64,000 nt of DNA from Roseiarcus sp963805295 (GCA_963805295.1 CAWDTW010000057.1:118250-182249), one strand, 5' to 3'; shown: positions 17,526 to 28,700, numbered from the stretch's first letter. The notes: generated by a model not told the origin, from the letters alone. Numbers and translations: made by a program.

Positions 17526-18082
17526 ACGCATCCGCTGAAACCGCCGTCTTGCCGAAAGTGCGGATCGCGACGACTTCGCTCGCTGGCTGCTTCGGCTGCC
17601 ACATGTCGCTTCTCGACATCGACGAGCGCATTCTCGACCTCATGAAGATCGCCGAATTCGACCGCTCGCCGCTGACCGACATCAAGCATTGCGGCCCCTG
17701 CGACATCGCCCTGATCGAAGGGGGCTGCTGCAACGCCGAGAACGTGCAGGTGCTGCGCGAACTGCGCGCCAACGCGAAAATCCTGGTCGCTGTCGGCGCC
17801 TGCGCGATCAACGGCGGGCTGCCGGCGTTGCGCAACCAGCTCGACGTCGGCGACATCCTCAACGAGGTCTATCGGGACCCGGAGGGCGTTCAGTCGCATG
17901 TTCCCAACGATCCGGAACTGCCGCTCCTGTTCGACAAGGTCTATCCGGTCAACGAGGTCGTGCGCGTCGACTATTTCATTCCCGGCTGCCCGCCTTCTGG
18001 CGACACGCTTTGGAAATATCTCAACGATCTGATCCTGGGTCGCATGCCGCGCCTGGACCATCAGCTCCTGCATTACGATTAA
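17522..18082 (+). CDS. hoxY: NAD-reducing hydrogenase small subunit HoxY
   Basis: HoxY (186 residues) is the [4Fe-4S]-carrying small subunit of the hydrogenase module. The proximal-cluster cysteines are in LAGCFGCHMSLLD, in GGCCNAENV/VGACAINGG and in IPGCPPSGDTLW. It lacks a Tat signal, in line with a cytoplasmic enzyme. It overlaps hoxU by ATGA and precedes hoxH by 10 bases. Confidence 0.95.
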   Translation: MNASAETAVLPKVRIATTSLAGCFGCHMSLLDIDERILDLMKIAEFDRSPLTDIKHCGPCDIALIEGGCCNAENVQVLRELRANAKILVAVGACAINGGLPALRNQLDVGDILNEVYRDPEGVQSHVPNDPELPLLFDKVYPVNEVVRVDYFIPGCPPSGDTLWKYLNDLILGRMPRLDHQLLHYD

Positions 18083-18092
18083 GGGCTGCGCC

Positions 18093-19556
18093 ATGCTCAA
18101 CCTCGAAACCGCCCAATCGCCGCACAAGCTGCGGCGCGTCGCCATCGAACCGGTCACGCGCGTCGAGGGACACGGAAAGGTGACCATCCTCCTCGACGAG
18201 AAGAATCGGATTCATCAGGTCCGGCTCCACATCGTCGAGTTTCGCGGCTTCGAGGTTTTCATTCGAGGCCGGCCCTACTGGGAAGTTCCCGTCGCCGTGC
18301 AGCGTTTGTGCGGCATCTGCCCGGTCAGCCATCTCATCGCCGCGACCAAGGCGATGGACCTCATCGCCGGCTTCGGGCCGCTGACGCCGACGGCGGAAAA
18401 GCTGCGGCGCCTGCTGCACTACGGCCAGATCGTGCAGTCGCACGCGCTGCATTTCTTCCATCTCTCCTCGCCCGATCTCTTGCTTGGCTTCGAGAGCGAG
18501 GTCGGCAAGCGCAACATCATCGGGGTCGCCGCGGCATTCCCCGCCCTCGCCGTGCAGGGCGTCATGACCCGCAAGTTCGGGCAGGAAGTCATTGCCCACA
18601 TCGCCGGAAAGCGCATTCATGGCACCGGCGTCATTCCCGGCGGCATGAACAAGCCCCTCAGCCTCGCCGATCGCGATTCGATGCGCGCGGGGATCGACCA
18701 GATCGTCGACTGGTCGAAGGCGGCGGTCGGGCTCGTGATCCAGCTCAACGAGACGAATCCCGACTTCTACAGGAGCTTCGGGGAGTCGCGCGCCAACATG
18801 ATGGGCCTCGTCGACAAGCGCGGCGCGCTCGACTTCTACCACGGGGGCTTGCGCGCCCGCGACGCCGACGGCGGTCCGATCTTCGACCACATCGATTACT
18901 CGACCTACAAGAGCGTGCTCCAGGAGGACGTGAAGGCCTGGAGCTACATGAAGTTCCCCCACATCAAGACGCTGGGCGCCGACAAGGGCTGGTATCGCGT
19001 CGGGCCGCTGGCGCGAGTGCAGATTTGCGACGTGATGCCGACGCCGCTCGCCGAGGCCGAGCGCCGCACGTTCCTCAATGTCGGGGGCGGCAAGCCGGCG
19101 CACGGCGCGCTGATGTATCATTGGGCGCGCATGATCGAAATGCTGCACGCCGCGGAAATGGCGCGCGAACTGCTCGACGATCCCGACATCGTCGGGACGG
19201 ACCTGATGGCGGACAAGGGGCCGCGGCGCGGCGAGGGGGTCGGCGTCATCGAGGCGCCGCGCGGCACGCTCTTCCACCACTACCGGGCCGACGAGAAGGA
19301 CCTCGTGACCTATTGCAACCTCATCGTCTCCACGACCAACAACAATCAGGCGATGAACGAGGCGATCCGCGCCGTCGCCTCGCGCTATCTGTCGGGCCGC
19401 GAGCTGACCGAGGGTCTGTTGAACCACATCGAAGTCGCCATCCGCGCCTACGACCCGTGCCTCTCCTGCGCAACCCATGCGCTCGGGCAGATGCCGCTCG
19501 AAGTCGATCTGATCGACGCGGACAGCGCGCTCGTTTCGCGCGCCCGCAAAGGCTGA
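18093..19556 (+). CDS. hoxH: NAD-reducing hydrogenase large subunit HoxH
   Basis: HoxH (487 residues) holds the NiFe(CN)2CO active site. The N-terminal Ni ligands are Cys73 and Cys76 in RLCGICPVSH, and the C-terminal pair is Cys456 and Cys459 in DPCLSCATH. A 25-residue extension (ALGQMPLEVDLIDAD...) follows His462. In this family it is removed by a specific protease after nickel insertion, and that protease (hoxW) is encoded 15 bases downstream. With hoxF, hoxU and hoxY it would form a reversible H2:NAD+ oxidoreductase. The hyp genes needed for the cofactor are not in the window. Confidence 0.96.
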   Translation: MLNLETAQSPHKLRRVAIEPVTRVEGHGKVTILLDEKNRIHQVRLHIVEFRGFEVFIRGRPYWEVPVAVQRLCGICPVSHLIAATKAMDLIAGFGPLTPTAEKLRRLLHYGQIVQSHALHFFHLSSPDLLLGFESEVGKRNIIGVAAAFPALAVQGVMTRKFGQEVIAHIAGKRIHGTGVIPGGMNKPLSLADRDSMRAGIDQIVDWSKAAVGLVIQLNETNPDFYRSFGESRANMMGLVDKRGALDFYHGGLRARDADGGPIFDHIDYSTYKSVLQEDVKAWSYMKFPHIKTLGADKGWYRVGPLARVQICDVMPTPLAEAERRTFLNVGGGKPAHGALMYHWARMIEMLHAAEMARELLDDPDIVGTDLMADKGPRRGEGVGVIEAPRGTLFHHYRADEKDLVTYCNLIVSTTNNNQAMNEAIRAVASRYLSGRELTEGLLNHIEVAIRAYDPCLSCATHALGQMPLEVDLIDADSALVSRARKG

Positions 19557-19571
19557 GCCAAGGGCTGAATA

Positions 19572-20072
19572 GTGCGGCTCATCGTCTTCGGATGGGGCAA
19601 TGACGCGCGCGGCGACGACGGGCTCGGGCCGCTGTTGCTGGACCGGGTGACCCGCGCCGGGTGGCCGGACGTGACCACGATCGAGGATTACCAATTGCAG
19701 ATCGAGCACGCGCTCGATCTCGACGGCGCCGACGCGGCGCTGTTCCTCGACGCCGGCAGGGACACGCCCGCGCCGTTCAGTTTTGCCGAAATTGCGCCGA
19801 AGCGCGACGCGACCCACACCACCCATGCGCTGGCGCCGGAAGCCGTGCTCGACGTCTATGCCCGCACGCTCGCCAAAACGCCGCCGCCGTCGTTCATGCT
19901 CTGCGTTCGCGGCGAAACGTTCGAACTCGGCGAGGGTCTTTCGGCCGAGGCGGCGGGGCGGCTCGAGGCGGCCTGGGATTTTCTGCAAGGGCTGATGCGG
20001 GAGCGGTCGGTCGAAGCTTGGCGGCGCGCCGCCCTCGCCGCCGCACGGAGGGATGCCCAAGCCGCAGGATGA
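19572..20072 (+). CDS. hoxW: Hydrogenase maturation protease HoxW
   Basis: HoxW trims the C-terminal extension of HoxH. The 166-residue product starts with GTG at 19572 and reads MRLIVFGWGNDARGDDGLG, the family motif, in which the Asp and Glu/Asp residues bind nickel. A second conserved site, DATHTTHALAPEAVL, supplies the His ligand. It is the last gene of the hoxFUYHW operon. The long gene-free stretch that follows marks the operon end, though I find no convincing U-tract terminator. Confidence 0.9.
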   Translation: MRLIVFGWGNDARGDDGLGPLLLDRVTRAGWPDVTTIEDYQLQIEHALDLDGADAALFLDAGRDTPAPFSFAEIAPKRDATHTTHALAPEAVLDVYARTLAKTPPPSFMLCVRGETFELGEGLSAEAAGRLEAAWDFLQGLMRERSVEAWRRAALAAARRDAQAAG

Positions 20073-21069
20073 CCCTTGGGCCGCCCAAACAAATCTGCTC
20101 GCGTGCCCGCGATTTCAAAGTCTTAGGCGCCAAAAACTGCAACTTGCAACGGTCCAGTTGGGCAGGGGCCGGCCCTTGCGCCCTCATAGTGAGGAGCCCG
20201 CGGCACCCCTATATCTTGGGGGTCCGGAGCGCTCGGGGCCATACCATTTCCGGGCGCGAATCTGGACTTTTCAAAGACTTGCGGCGCCACATGTGGACGG
20301 GCTTCCATCTCAGCGATTCTGTTCCGACCCTCCTTAGGCCCGCGGATGGGAAGTCTCTGGGCGCGGCAATTTCAAAGATCGCGTAGGTGAGCATCCGGAA
20401 CGCTTCCGGAAGGCGCGCGAGGGCCGCAGAACGCCTTCCAAAAGCTTCCTTTTCCTTCCTTTTCCTTCCAAGAATCCAACAATACCAACGAGTTGGGCGC
20501 GATATCGGCCCAGAAATTTTTTTCTCGCGCCCTCCTCCCGCCCGCGGCCGGGACGCCCTCGTTCAAGGGGTCGCCGGCCTGCTTGACCCGATCGGCCCCC
20601 GTCGCGTTCGCGCCGCGCCGCGCCCCGATCGATCGGACGGGGGGCGGGGCTTCGACGGACGGGAACACCTCGGCGATCTCCTTCAGGGCGGCGTGGGAAC
20701 AGATATAGAACGGATTCGCAATCTTTGCAAGAAATTGTTGGTTTTTCTCGCAGGCGGGCGGAAGACCCGAAGCCAGCCGCAAGCCCGTGGGCGCGCCATG
20801 AGCGGACCGCGCCGGGAGCCTTCGTTGCCGCCTACCCGATGTTCCGACGCCGGGATAGTCTTGAAAACCGCCTTCCGAGGGCGGCGTCTCAAGGGCGCCT
20901 GTAGGCGCGGTCGCTGACCGCGCCGGCCGCGCTCAGCGACCGCGGCTACAAAAGGCCTTTACCTGCCGGATGAATCGGCCGCCAACTCTGGCGAAATAAC
21001 GCCGGCCGGGAGAAATTGCGATTCGCGCTCCCTGGGCGCGGAAGAAACCGCGCGTTCAGAATTTCCAAC
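20073..21069. other. 1-kb interval without a supported gene
   Basis: This is the longest gene-free stretch in the window. I see overlapping open frames on both strands but none with a ribosome site, conserved motif or signal sequence. Visible structures are a weak CCCAAG/CTTGGG hairpin right after hoxW (20056-20080), a polypyrimidine tract with repeated TTCCTTTTCC units (about 20445-20475), and an 18-bp inverted repeat (20900-20950). An unrecognised small RNA cannot be excluded. Confidence 0.5.
20900..20950. repeat. 18-bp inverted repeat (hairpin) downstream of hao
   Basis: TGTAGGCGCGGTCGCTGA (20900-20917) pairs with TCAGCGACCGCGGCTACA (20933-20950) with one mismatch, around a GC-rich 15-base loop that can itself pair. 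It lies 120 bases past the stop of the minus-strand hao-like gene and could stabilise or end that transcript, although there is no T-run. It differs from the other repeat family in the window. Confidence 0.6.
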
Positions 21070-22441
21070 TCACGGTTTCTGCGTCGGAGACGGTTGGCCG
21101 GGCGCGGGAGCTTGGGCGCCTGACGTCGGCGCCCAGAACTTCTCGAAATACTGCTGCATCTCAAGACGGGTTTCGGGCGTGAGGCCTTTGAGCCATGCGT
21201 TCGGAGGCGCTGCGCGGATCGTGTCAGTCACGCCCGGCATCAGGCGCTCGGCCTCCGGCAGGAACTCGCTATAGAAGATCTTCGCGACCTCGTAGGTCCC
21301 GTGCCACTGCACATAGTCGTTCCCCATCATGGAAGCGCCCATGCGGGCGCGCCGGCCCTCGTGGTGCCAGAGCTCAAAGTAAGTCCACTTGATGGGCGAA
21401 TCGAACGGGATCTTGGTCACTTTGCCGGCCGCGGCCAGCTTGTCCATGACGCTCTTCGCCGGAATGAAAAACTTGTCGTTGCTCATGTTGATGAATGCGT
21501 CGTACTGAAAATAGAAGTTGTCAGTCCAGTCGGCGGCGTGACAGTTGGAGCACATTTGTTTCATTTCGGCGCGCTTCGTCTGCCGGTTGTCCGTCTGGGA
21601 AGCCACTTCCGGGCGCAGGTTCCAGGAGAGCCGCGTGCCGACGTCGTGCGTGTTCTGCAGCGCCGTCGTCGCGCCCATGTGGCACGTGGCGCATGTCGGC
21701 GCTGCGCTGTAGTCCTTACCCAGCACCCACGTGGGGGAGCCGAGGTTCATGTCGTCGAGGAAGGCGCGATAAGTAACGCCGTGCTTGCTTTCGTTGTAGA
21801 TCTCAATTTGCGGATGGTCAGGGCCAAGATGGCAGTACCCGCAGCTTTCAGGGCGCCTAGCGATCGCGACTGAAAACGTATGGCGGCTGTGGCAAACGGA
21901 GCATGATCCCAGGCTGCCGTCGGGTGCGGCCGATGCCCTCGTTGGGCCAAGTGGCGGGGTCGAACTTGCCGTTCGCGAGCGGCTTCACCGTGCTGCCATG
22001 GCACTTTTGACATCCCATGACGTCTGCCTGAGGTCCTTCGACGATTTCCCCCAACACGTTGTCGAGCGATCCCAGGATCTGGCCGGCCTTTGCGTGGTGG
22101 CTCCCTTCGAACTCTTTCACCTCCCGTGCATGGCACGCGCCGCATTGCGTGGGCCCAACCAGCACGGCGATGGTGTAGCCGTTGTGCTCGAATGCCTCGG
22201 GCCGAGAGTTGTCCGCCTTATGGCATTCATAACAGCCAACCCCGGCGACTGCGTGCCTGCTGCTCGACCACTGCTGGTAAACCAGCGGCGTCGCCTGCTG
22301 CCGATGACAAGCGATACACGCCTGAGTTTCGTGTGACAACCCGCCAACGGTGCGTGTCTGCGCCCTCACATGTGGCTGGCACGCAAGCATTGCCGCAATA
22401 AAAATCACAAGCGACAGAGCGAGAGAGTTTCCCCGAAACAT
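21070..22441 (-). CDS. Octaheme hydroxylamine oxidoreductase-like cytochrome c (one frameshift)
   Basis: The protein (about 457 residues) has a signal peptide (ALSLVIFIAAMLAC...VRAQ) and eight CxxCH heme sites: CIACH, CYECH, CGACH, CQKCH, CSVCH, CGYCH, CATCH and CSNCH. The segments SKHGVTYRAFLDDM, THDVGTRLSWNLRPEVA and HHEGRRARMGASMMGNDY are typical of the HAO family. The frame shifts once near 21922 (one base missing before CCCGACGGC), between hemes four and five; both halves fit perfectly. It should be periplasmic and oxidise hydroxylamine or a related N compound. The Tyr in MMGNDYVQWHG is a candidate for the P460 cross-link, to be checked by alignment. No haoB or cytochrome c554 gene is adjacent. 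Confidence 0.85.
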
Positions 22442-22628
22442 AGCACTTCCTCGCGACTGCGAGACTGCGCGCCGGCCTCAGAAAGATCGCGAACAGTCGC
22501 CGCGTCCATTCGCTGTTTCGCCAGGGCTGCCTGCTCTATGACCTCATCCCCAGCATGCCCGAGAGGGCGGCCAATCGATCCCCCGACCACACAGACATCA
22601 CGAATCCGGCAAAATACTGCGAAAGGCG

Positions 22629-22958
22629 TCAGTCGCAGTGGAATTCCGACTGGCTGACCTTCGTGCAGCTCTTGGATTCCACGTCACGGATGAAAACGCC
22701 GCATTTCACATAGCAACATAGGAGCCGCTGCTTATCCGCCGACAATTTGATGACATTCGCGCACTGGTCGTTTGGCCCGAACGAATTGCCGGTCATCTGG
22801 CCGCCGTTGCTTTGCCACCCCGCGATGCTATTGACCGCCGGCACGCAATTGATCTGTTGAGGCTGCGGACAGGTAAACGGGCCCGCTATCGCCGACGGCG
22901 ATCCAATCGCCAACGTAAGCACGCCGCCGGTCAGGGCGGCGAAGAGTTTCGCTCGCAT
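22629..22958 (-). CDS. Small cysteine-rich exported protein upstream of the hao-like gene
   Basis: The product has 109 residues with a clear signal peptide (LFAALTGGVLTLAIGSPSAIAG, cleavage near residue 26). The mature part is about 83 residues with eight cysteines, including a CCYVKC cluster and pairs around FTCPQPQQINCV and KSCTKVSQSEFHC, which suggests four disulfides or metal binding. It starts at ATG 22958-22956 behind GGGAGAATCGTC. It precedes the octaheme cytochrome gene by 187 bases on the same strand and appears to share its promoter. I do not recognise a family. A role as a periplasmic partner of the cytochrome is inference from position. Confidence 0.65.
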   Translation of the reverse strand: MRAKLFAALTGGVLTLAIGSPSAIAGPFTCPQPQQINCVPAVNSIAGWQSNGGQMTGNSFGPNDQCANVIKLSADKQRLLCCYVKCGVFIRDVESKSCTKVSQSEFHCD

Positions 22959-23064
22959 GACGATTCTCCCTTTTTTGGAACGCCACGGAAAAGCCCGCGA
23001 TCCAACGGCCGAATGATCTACGACTTTCGCGCGCCCGGCGACGGAGCCAATTCGTCGCTCACAA

Positions 23065-23093
23065 AATTAACGATGGTGATGAGGAAATGTCAA
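23065..23093 (-). promoter_or_regulatory. Candidate sigma-70 type promoter for the cysteine-rich protein and hao-like genes
   Basis: On the minus strand TTGACA (23093-23088) is followed after 17 bases by TTAATT (23070-23065). The -35 element is a perfect match and the -10 is weak. It lies about 107 bases upstream of the ATG at 22958 in a locally AT-rich stretch. This is a prediction from sequence only. Confidence 0.4.
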
Positions 23094-23295
23094 GGACGAC
23101 CCATGCCGGGGCCATCGGATTTGTTTACGCCACTTTATCCAATCCCATTGTTACTCCAATCAGAATCAAAGCGTTAGTCTTGGCCTTCGGGACCGCAAAT
23201 CTCCATCGCGCGTTCTGCCTGATCCGTGCTCCGCGTCAAGGTCGAGCCCGCTTCGCGGGGCGCCCTCGGCGGGCCTTGTCTGCTCTGCGCGCTTT

Positions 23296-23550
23296 CCCTT
23301 CTCCCGTTCGGGAGAAGGGCCGGGGATGAGGGCGCAGGCGCGTGAAGTTTTGGCCGCGATCGTCCGTACGGGCCGAGCATCCGCATTTCGACGCCGGCTG
23401 AGCCGAAAGGCTTCGGCTTCGGGCCCTCTCCTGAAAAGGGGGTGGTCAAGCCGCCTTCTCATCCATCAAGGTGCGCGCAAGCGAATGAGAACTCATCCCT
23501 TAGCCCGTCGCGAGACGGGCGTCTTTCGACGCCCTCTGCGGGAGAAGGGA
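23296..23550. repeat. Palindromic intergenic repeats (two units)
   Basis: One unit (23296-23333) is CCTTCTCCCGTTCGGGAGAAGG followed by GCCGGGGATGAGGGC. The other (23491-23550) has CTCATCCC, then GCCCGTCGCGAGACGGGCGTC, then GCGGGAGAAGGG. The 22959-23603 interval holds these, the promoter above and no supported gene. Confidence 0.6.
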
Positions 23551-23603
23551 ACGCGCGCCTTCTGCCGAGTGCGATTGCGGACGGGCGGCGGGCCGGCGTG
23601 CGT

Positions 23604-25424
<1,821 letters not shown>

Positions 25425-25593
25425 GCGGGGCTCCGAGCTTAAGGGCGGCTTTACGTATCATGTTTCCGCCGAAATCAAGGCCTTCGTCCGCGGCCTCTTG
25501 CCACGCCCGGCGCGGCGAAGTATAGGGGCCGCCAACCTAAGAGCCGCCGGTCCCCCGGACGGCTCTTCATTTGTTGCGCCAGAGACCTTGACG

Positions 25594-25827
25594 ATGAAGC
25601 CCGACATTCACCCCAACTACCACATGATCAAGGTCGTCATGACCAATGGCGTCGAGTTCATGACCCGTTCGACCTATGGCGAGGACGGCGCGACCCTGCA
25701 CCTCGACGTCGATCCCAACACCCATCCGGCCTGGACCGGCGGCACGACTCAGCTCCTCGACCGCGGCGGCCGCCTGTCGCGCTTCAACACCCGCTTCGGC
25801 GGCCTCGGCTTCGGCGGCAAGAAGTAG
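25594..25827 (+). CDS. rpmE: 50S ribosomal protein L31
   Basis: This 77-residue ribosomal protein starts MKPDIHPNYHMIKVVMTNG at ATG 25594. Its core DPNTHPAWTGGTTQLLDRGG and basic end FNTRFGGLG are typical of L31. The four zinc-binding cysteines of the C+ form are absent, so this is the zinc-independent (C-) form that is usual in alphaproteobacteria. An upstream in-frame extension has no family similarity. It is transcribed divergently from the ABC exporter, an arrangement I recall from related genomes. Confidence 0.93.
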   Translation: MKPDIHPNYHMIKVVMTNGVEFMTRSTYGEDGATLHLDVDPNTHPAWTGGTTQLLDRGGRLSRFNTRFGGLGFGGKK

Positions 25828-25835
25828 CGGGCCGC

Positions 25836-25950
25836 CCCCTCGTCCGGCCCTTCGGGCCACCTTCTCCCGCGAGCGGGAGAAGGGATTCCCCCTCTCCCGC
25901 ATTAGGGCGTTCGTCAGAACGCCCGTCTTTCGACGGGCTATCGAGCGGGT
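25836..25950. repeat. Palindromic intergenic repeat between convergent genes
   Basis: CTCGTCCGGCCCTTCGGGCCACC is followed by the stem CTTCTCCCGCGAGCGGGAGAAG, then CCTCTCCCGCAT and a nested GCCCGTCTTTCGACGGGC hairpin. It fills the gap between rpmE (plus) and the NlpC/P60 gene (minus), where a bidirectional terminator would be expected. Confidence 0.6.
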
Positions 25951-26811
25951 CTACAGCGGCGCTAATCGTCTCACGCTTGTCACCGCTCCGCCGCCGCCCG
26001 CGGCGATGCGGGCGCGCGCCTCGGCGAGCGGCTCGCTGACCACCTTCATGTGCCAGCCGTTGGCGTGAATGAGCGTCCCGGCGTCGCGCATGATCCCGAC
26101 ATGGCCCTTCCAGAACACCAGATCGCCGCGCGCGAACGGCGTCGGGCCGCCGACGGCGATCGGTTCGCCGAGCGCGGCCTCCATCATGTCGCTGTCGCGC
26201 GGCGCGGCGATTCCGGCCGCGGTCAGGGCGGTCTGCACGAGGCCCGAGCAGTCGATTCCCTCCGACGTCCGCCCGCCCCAGAGATAGGGCGTCTCCAGGA
26301 AGCGCTCGGCGACCGCGACAAAGTCCGGTTCGCGGGAGCCGGCGTCGGCCAGATGGCGCGCCCAGAGATGCAGGCCGTCCCGCGTGACCGCAAAATCGCC
26401 CTCACGGCCCACGATCGTCAGCCGGGCGCCGAGCGAAAGCGCCATGCGCGGCGGCAGCTTTATGCTCGGTCTCGGATAGGCGTGGGTGCGGAGCGCCGAG
26501 ACCCGATCGGTCGGCTCGGTCGGCGCCACGAGCGCCGCGGACGGCAAATAGCCGACGTAGAGATCCCGATCGAGCTCAGCCCAGGCAAAACCCTCGCTCT
26601 CGTCGTAGACCGTCACGGCCTCGCCGTAGAGCGCCTCGGTCTCGAGCGGCGCGTCGGGCGCCGGCGAACGCCTGAGCGGCGCGTTGGCTTCGACGATCTG
26701 CATCGCCCGTCCCTCGGCGTAGCGGGGCGCGTCGACGAGGCCCCGCAGGCGCGCCGCCGCGAGGTCGGGACGGACGGGGGTGACGCGAGGGTCGAATTGG
26801 ACGACTGGCAT
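25951..26811 (-). CDS. NlpC/P60 family peptidoglycan hydrolase with SH3-like domain
   Basis: The 286-residue protein has an N-terminal bacterial SH3-like part (about residues 35-160, with ANAPLRRSPAPDAPLETEAL and YDESEGFAWAEL) and a C-terminal NlpC/P60 cysteine-peptidase domain. The catalytic Cys is in GIDCSGLVQTAL and the His in FWKGHVGIM, with a third polar residue in LIHANGWHM. Such enzymes cut stem-peptide bonds in the cell wall. I see no signal peptide, so it may act on recycled muropeptides in the cytoplasm or use another export route. It is divergent from the acyl-CoA dehydrogenase gene. Confidence 0.88.
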   Translation of the reverse strand: MPVVQFDPRVTPVRPDLAAARLRGLVDAPRYAEGRAMQIVEANAPLRRSPAPDAPLETEALYGEAVTVYDESEGFAWAELDRDLYVGYLPSAALVAPTEPTDRVSALRTHAYPRPSIKLPPRMALSLGARLTIVGREGDFAVTRDGLHLWARHLADAGSREPDFVAVAERFLETPYLWGGRTSEGIDCSGLVQTALTAAGIAAPRDSDMMEAALGEPIAVGGPTPFARGDLVFWKGHVGIMRDAGTLIHANGWHMKVVSEPLAEARARIAAGGGGAVTSVRRLAPL

Positions 26812-26903
26812 GGGCGCTCGCTAACAGGATTCGCGACGTCCGTCGCGTCCGGCGAAAGCCTTTCCGCCGACCCATTCCCATTGTAGCCTGCGGGAAAAAG
26901 AGG

Positions 26904-28604
26904 ATGGCCGCCGTGAGCGTCCTGCCGCATGACCGACGAGACAATTTCCGCGCGCCGCTCGACCCTTACGGCGCCGTCACCCACGAGGTTTTCAACCAGC
27001 CGGTCGAGCTGACCGATTACAATCTCTTCGACTCGGATGCGGCGCTGAAGGAGGCGGTGCGGCGCGAAGGCGCGGGCTGGGCGGCGGAAGCGTCTCACGG
27101 CGTTCGGCGCGCGGGCAGGATCGGCCGAGTATCTGGAGCAGGGCGCGCTCGCCAACAGGAATCCGCCCGAACTCGACACCCACGACCGCTACGGGCGCCG
27201 GGTCGATCTGGTCCGCTTTCATCCCGCCTATCATGCGCTGATGAAGGTCGGCGATCGAGGAGGGGATTCATTCGTCGCCGTGGACCGACCCGGGCGAAGG
27301 CGCCCATGTCGCCCGCGCGGCCCGCTCCTACATGCAGAGTGAGGTCGACGCCGGGCACGGCTGTCCGATCACCATGACCTTCGCCTCCGTCCCCTGCCTC
27401 GAGGCTGAGCCCGATCTCGCCGCGTCATGGCTGCCCAAGATCACCGCCCGGGTCTACGACCCGCGCAACGTCCCGGTCGATCAGAAAGCAGGGCCTGACG
27501 ATCGGCATGGCGATGACGGAGAAGCAGGGCGGCTCGGACGTGCGCGCCAACACGACCCGCGCGCTTCCGGTCGGCGTCGAGGGTCCGGGCAGGATTTACG
27601 AACTCGTCGGCCACAAGTTCTTCGTCTCGGCGCCGATGTGCGACGCCTTTCTGGCGCTCGCGCAGGCGCGAGGCGGCCTCTCCTGCTTCCTCGTGCCGCG
27701 CTGGCGCCCGGACGGGACGAAGAACCCGCTGCAGATCGTGCGGCTCAAGCGCAAGATGGGCAACGTCTCCAACGCCTCGAGCGAGACGGAGCTGCGCGGG
27801 GCGCTCGGCTGGATGGTCGGCCCCGAAGGCCGGGGCGTCGCCACCATCATCGAAATGGTGGCGATGACCCGGTTCGACTGCATGATCGGCTCGTCGGCCG
27901 GCATGCGGATGGCGGTTTCCCAGGCGATCGATCATTGCCGCCAGCGCAAGGCCTTCGGCGCGCTCTTGATCGACCAGCCGATCATGACCGCCGTGCTCGC
28001 CGATCTCGCGATCGAGGCCGAGGCGGCGCTGGCGCTCACCATGCGCCTCGGGCGCGCGCTCGACCATCGCGACGACGCCCGCGAGGACGCGCTCGTGCGA
28101 ATTGGCGCGCCGATCGGCAAGTACTGGATCTGCAAGCGTTCGCCGGGCCACGCCTATGAGGCGCTGGAATGCATCGGCGGCTCGGGGGTGATGGAGGATT
28201 CGCCGATGCCGCGGCTCTATCGCGAGGCGCCGGTCAACGCCATCTGGGAAGGCAGCGGCAACGTGCAGTGCCTCGACATCGCCCGCGCGGTCCAGCGCTC
28301 GCCGCAGACGCTCGACGCCTATTTCGCCGAGGTTTCGTCGACGAAAGGCGAAAGCGCGGCGCTCGACGCCCATGTCGCGGCGCTGAAGGACGAGATGCGC
28401 GATCTTTCGGACTTCGAGACGCGCGCGCGAAACCTCTGCGACCGCCTCGCCGTGGGCCTTCAGGCGGCGGCGCTCATCCGCGCCGGCTCCCCTGTCGCGG
28501 CGGCGTTCTGCCGCTCGCGCCTCGAGGCGCGCGGCGCCCACAATTACGGCGCGCTGACGGGGGTCGACAGCAAGGCGATCGTCAAGCGCGCCGCGGCGCG
28601 GTAG
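26904..28604 (+). CDS. AidB-like acyl-CoA dehydrogenase (three single-base insertions)
   Basis: The start (ATG 26904) leads into THEVFNQPVELTDYNLFDSD, the AidB-type N-terminus. The FAD and substrate region includes GHGCPITMTFASVP, MTEKQGGSDVRANTT and FVSAPMCDAFLALAQA, and the C-terminal helical part ends GVDSKAIVKRAAAR. Frames change at about 27088 (extra T), 27253 (extra G) and 27490 (extra A). The three insertions sum to one codon, so the gene keeps normal start and stop spacing (about 566 residues). AidB is a flavoprotein induced by alkylation damage in E. coli; whether this homolog has that role or dehydrogenates an acyl-CoA is open. Confidence 0.8.
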
Positions 28605-28605
28605 T

Positions 28606-28700
28606 TCCCTCTCCCGCTCGCGGGAGAGGGCTAGGGGAACCGCCCACCCCTCCTCATCCGGCGCTTCGCGCCACCTTCTCCCGCCGAGCGGGAGAAAGGG
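28606..28700. repeat. Palindromic intergenic repeat between convergent genes
   Basis: CCCTCTCCCGCTCGCGGGAGAGGG is followed by CTCATCCGGCGCTTCGCGCCACC and CTTCTCCCGCCGAGCGGGAGAAAG. The two stems are separated by the conserved TCATCCGGC linker. It fills the whole gap between the AidB-like gene and the substrate-binding protein gene. Confidence 0.65.

Noticed and set aside
20372..20782. 136-codon minus-strand frame in the gene-free interval after hoxW
   Set aside because: It includes the low-complexity polypyrimidine tract (read as KEKEGKG), has no ribosome site and shows no recognisable motif.
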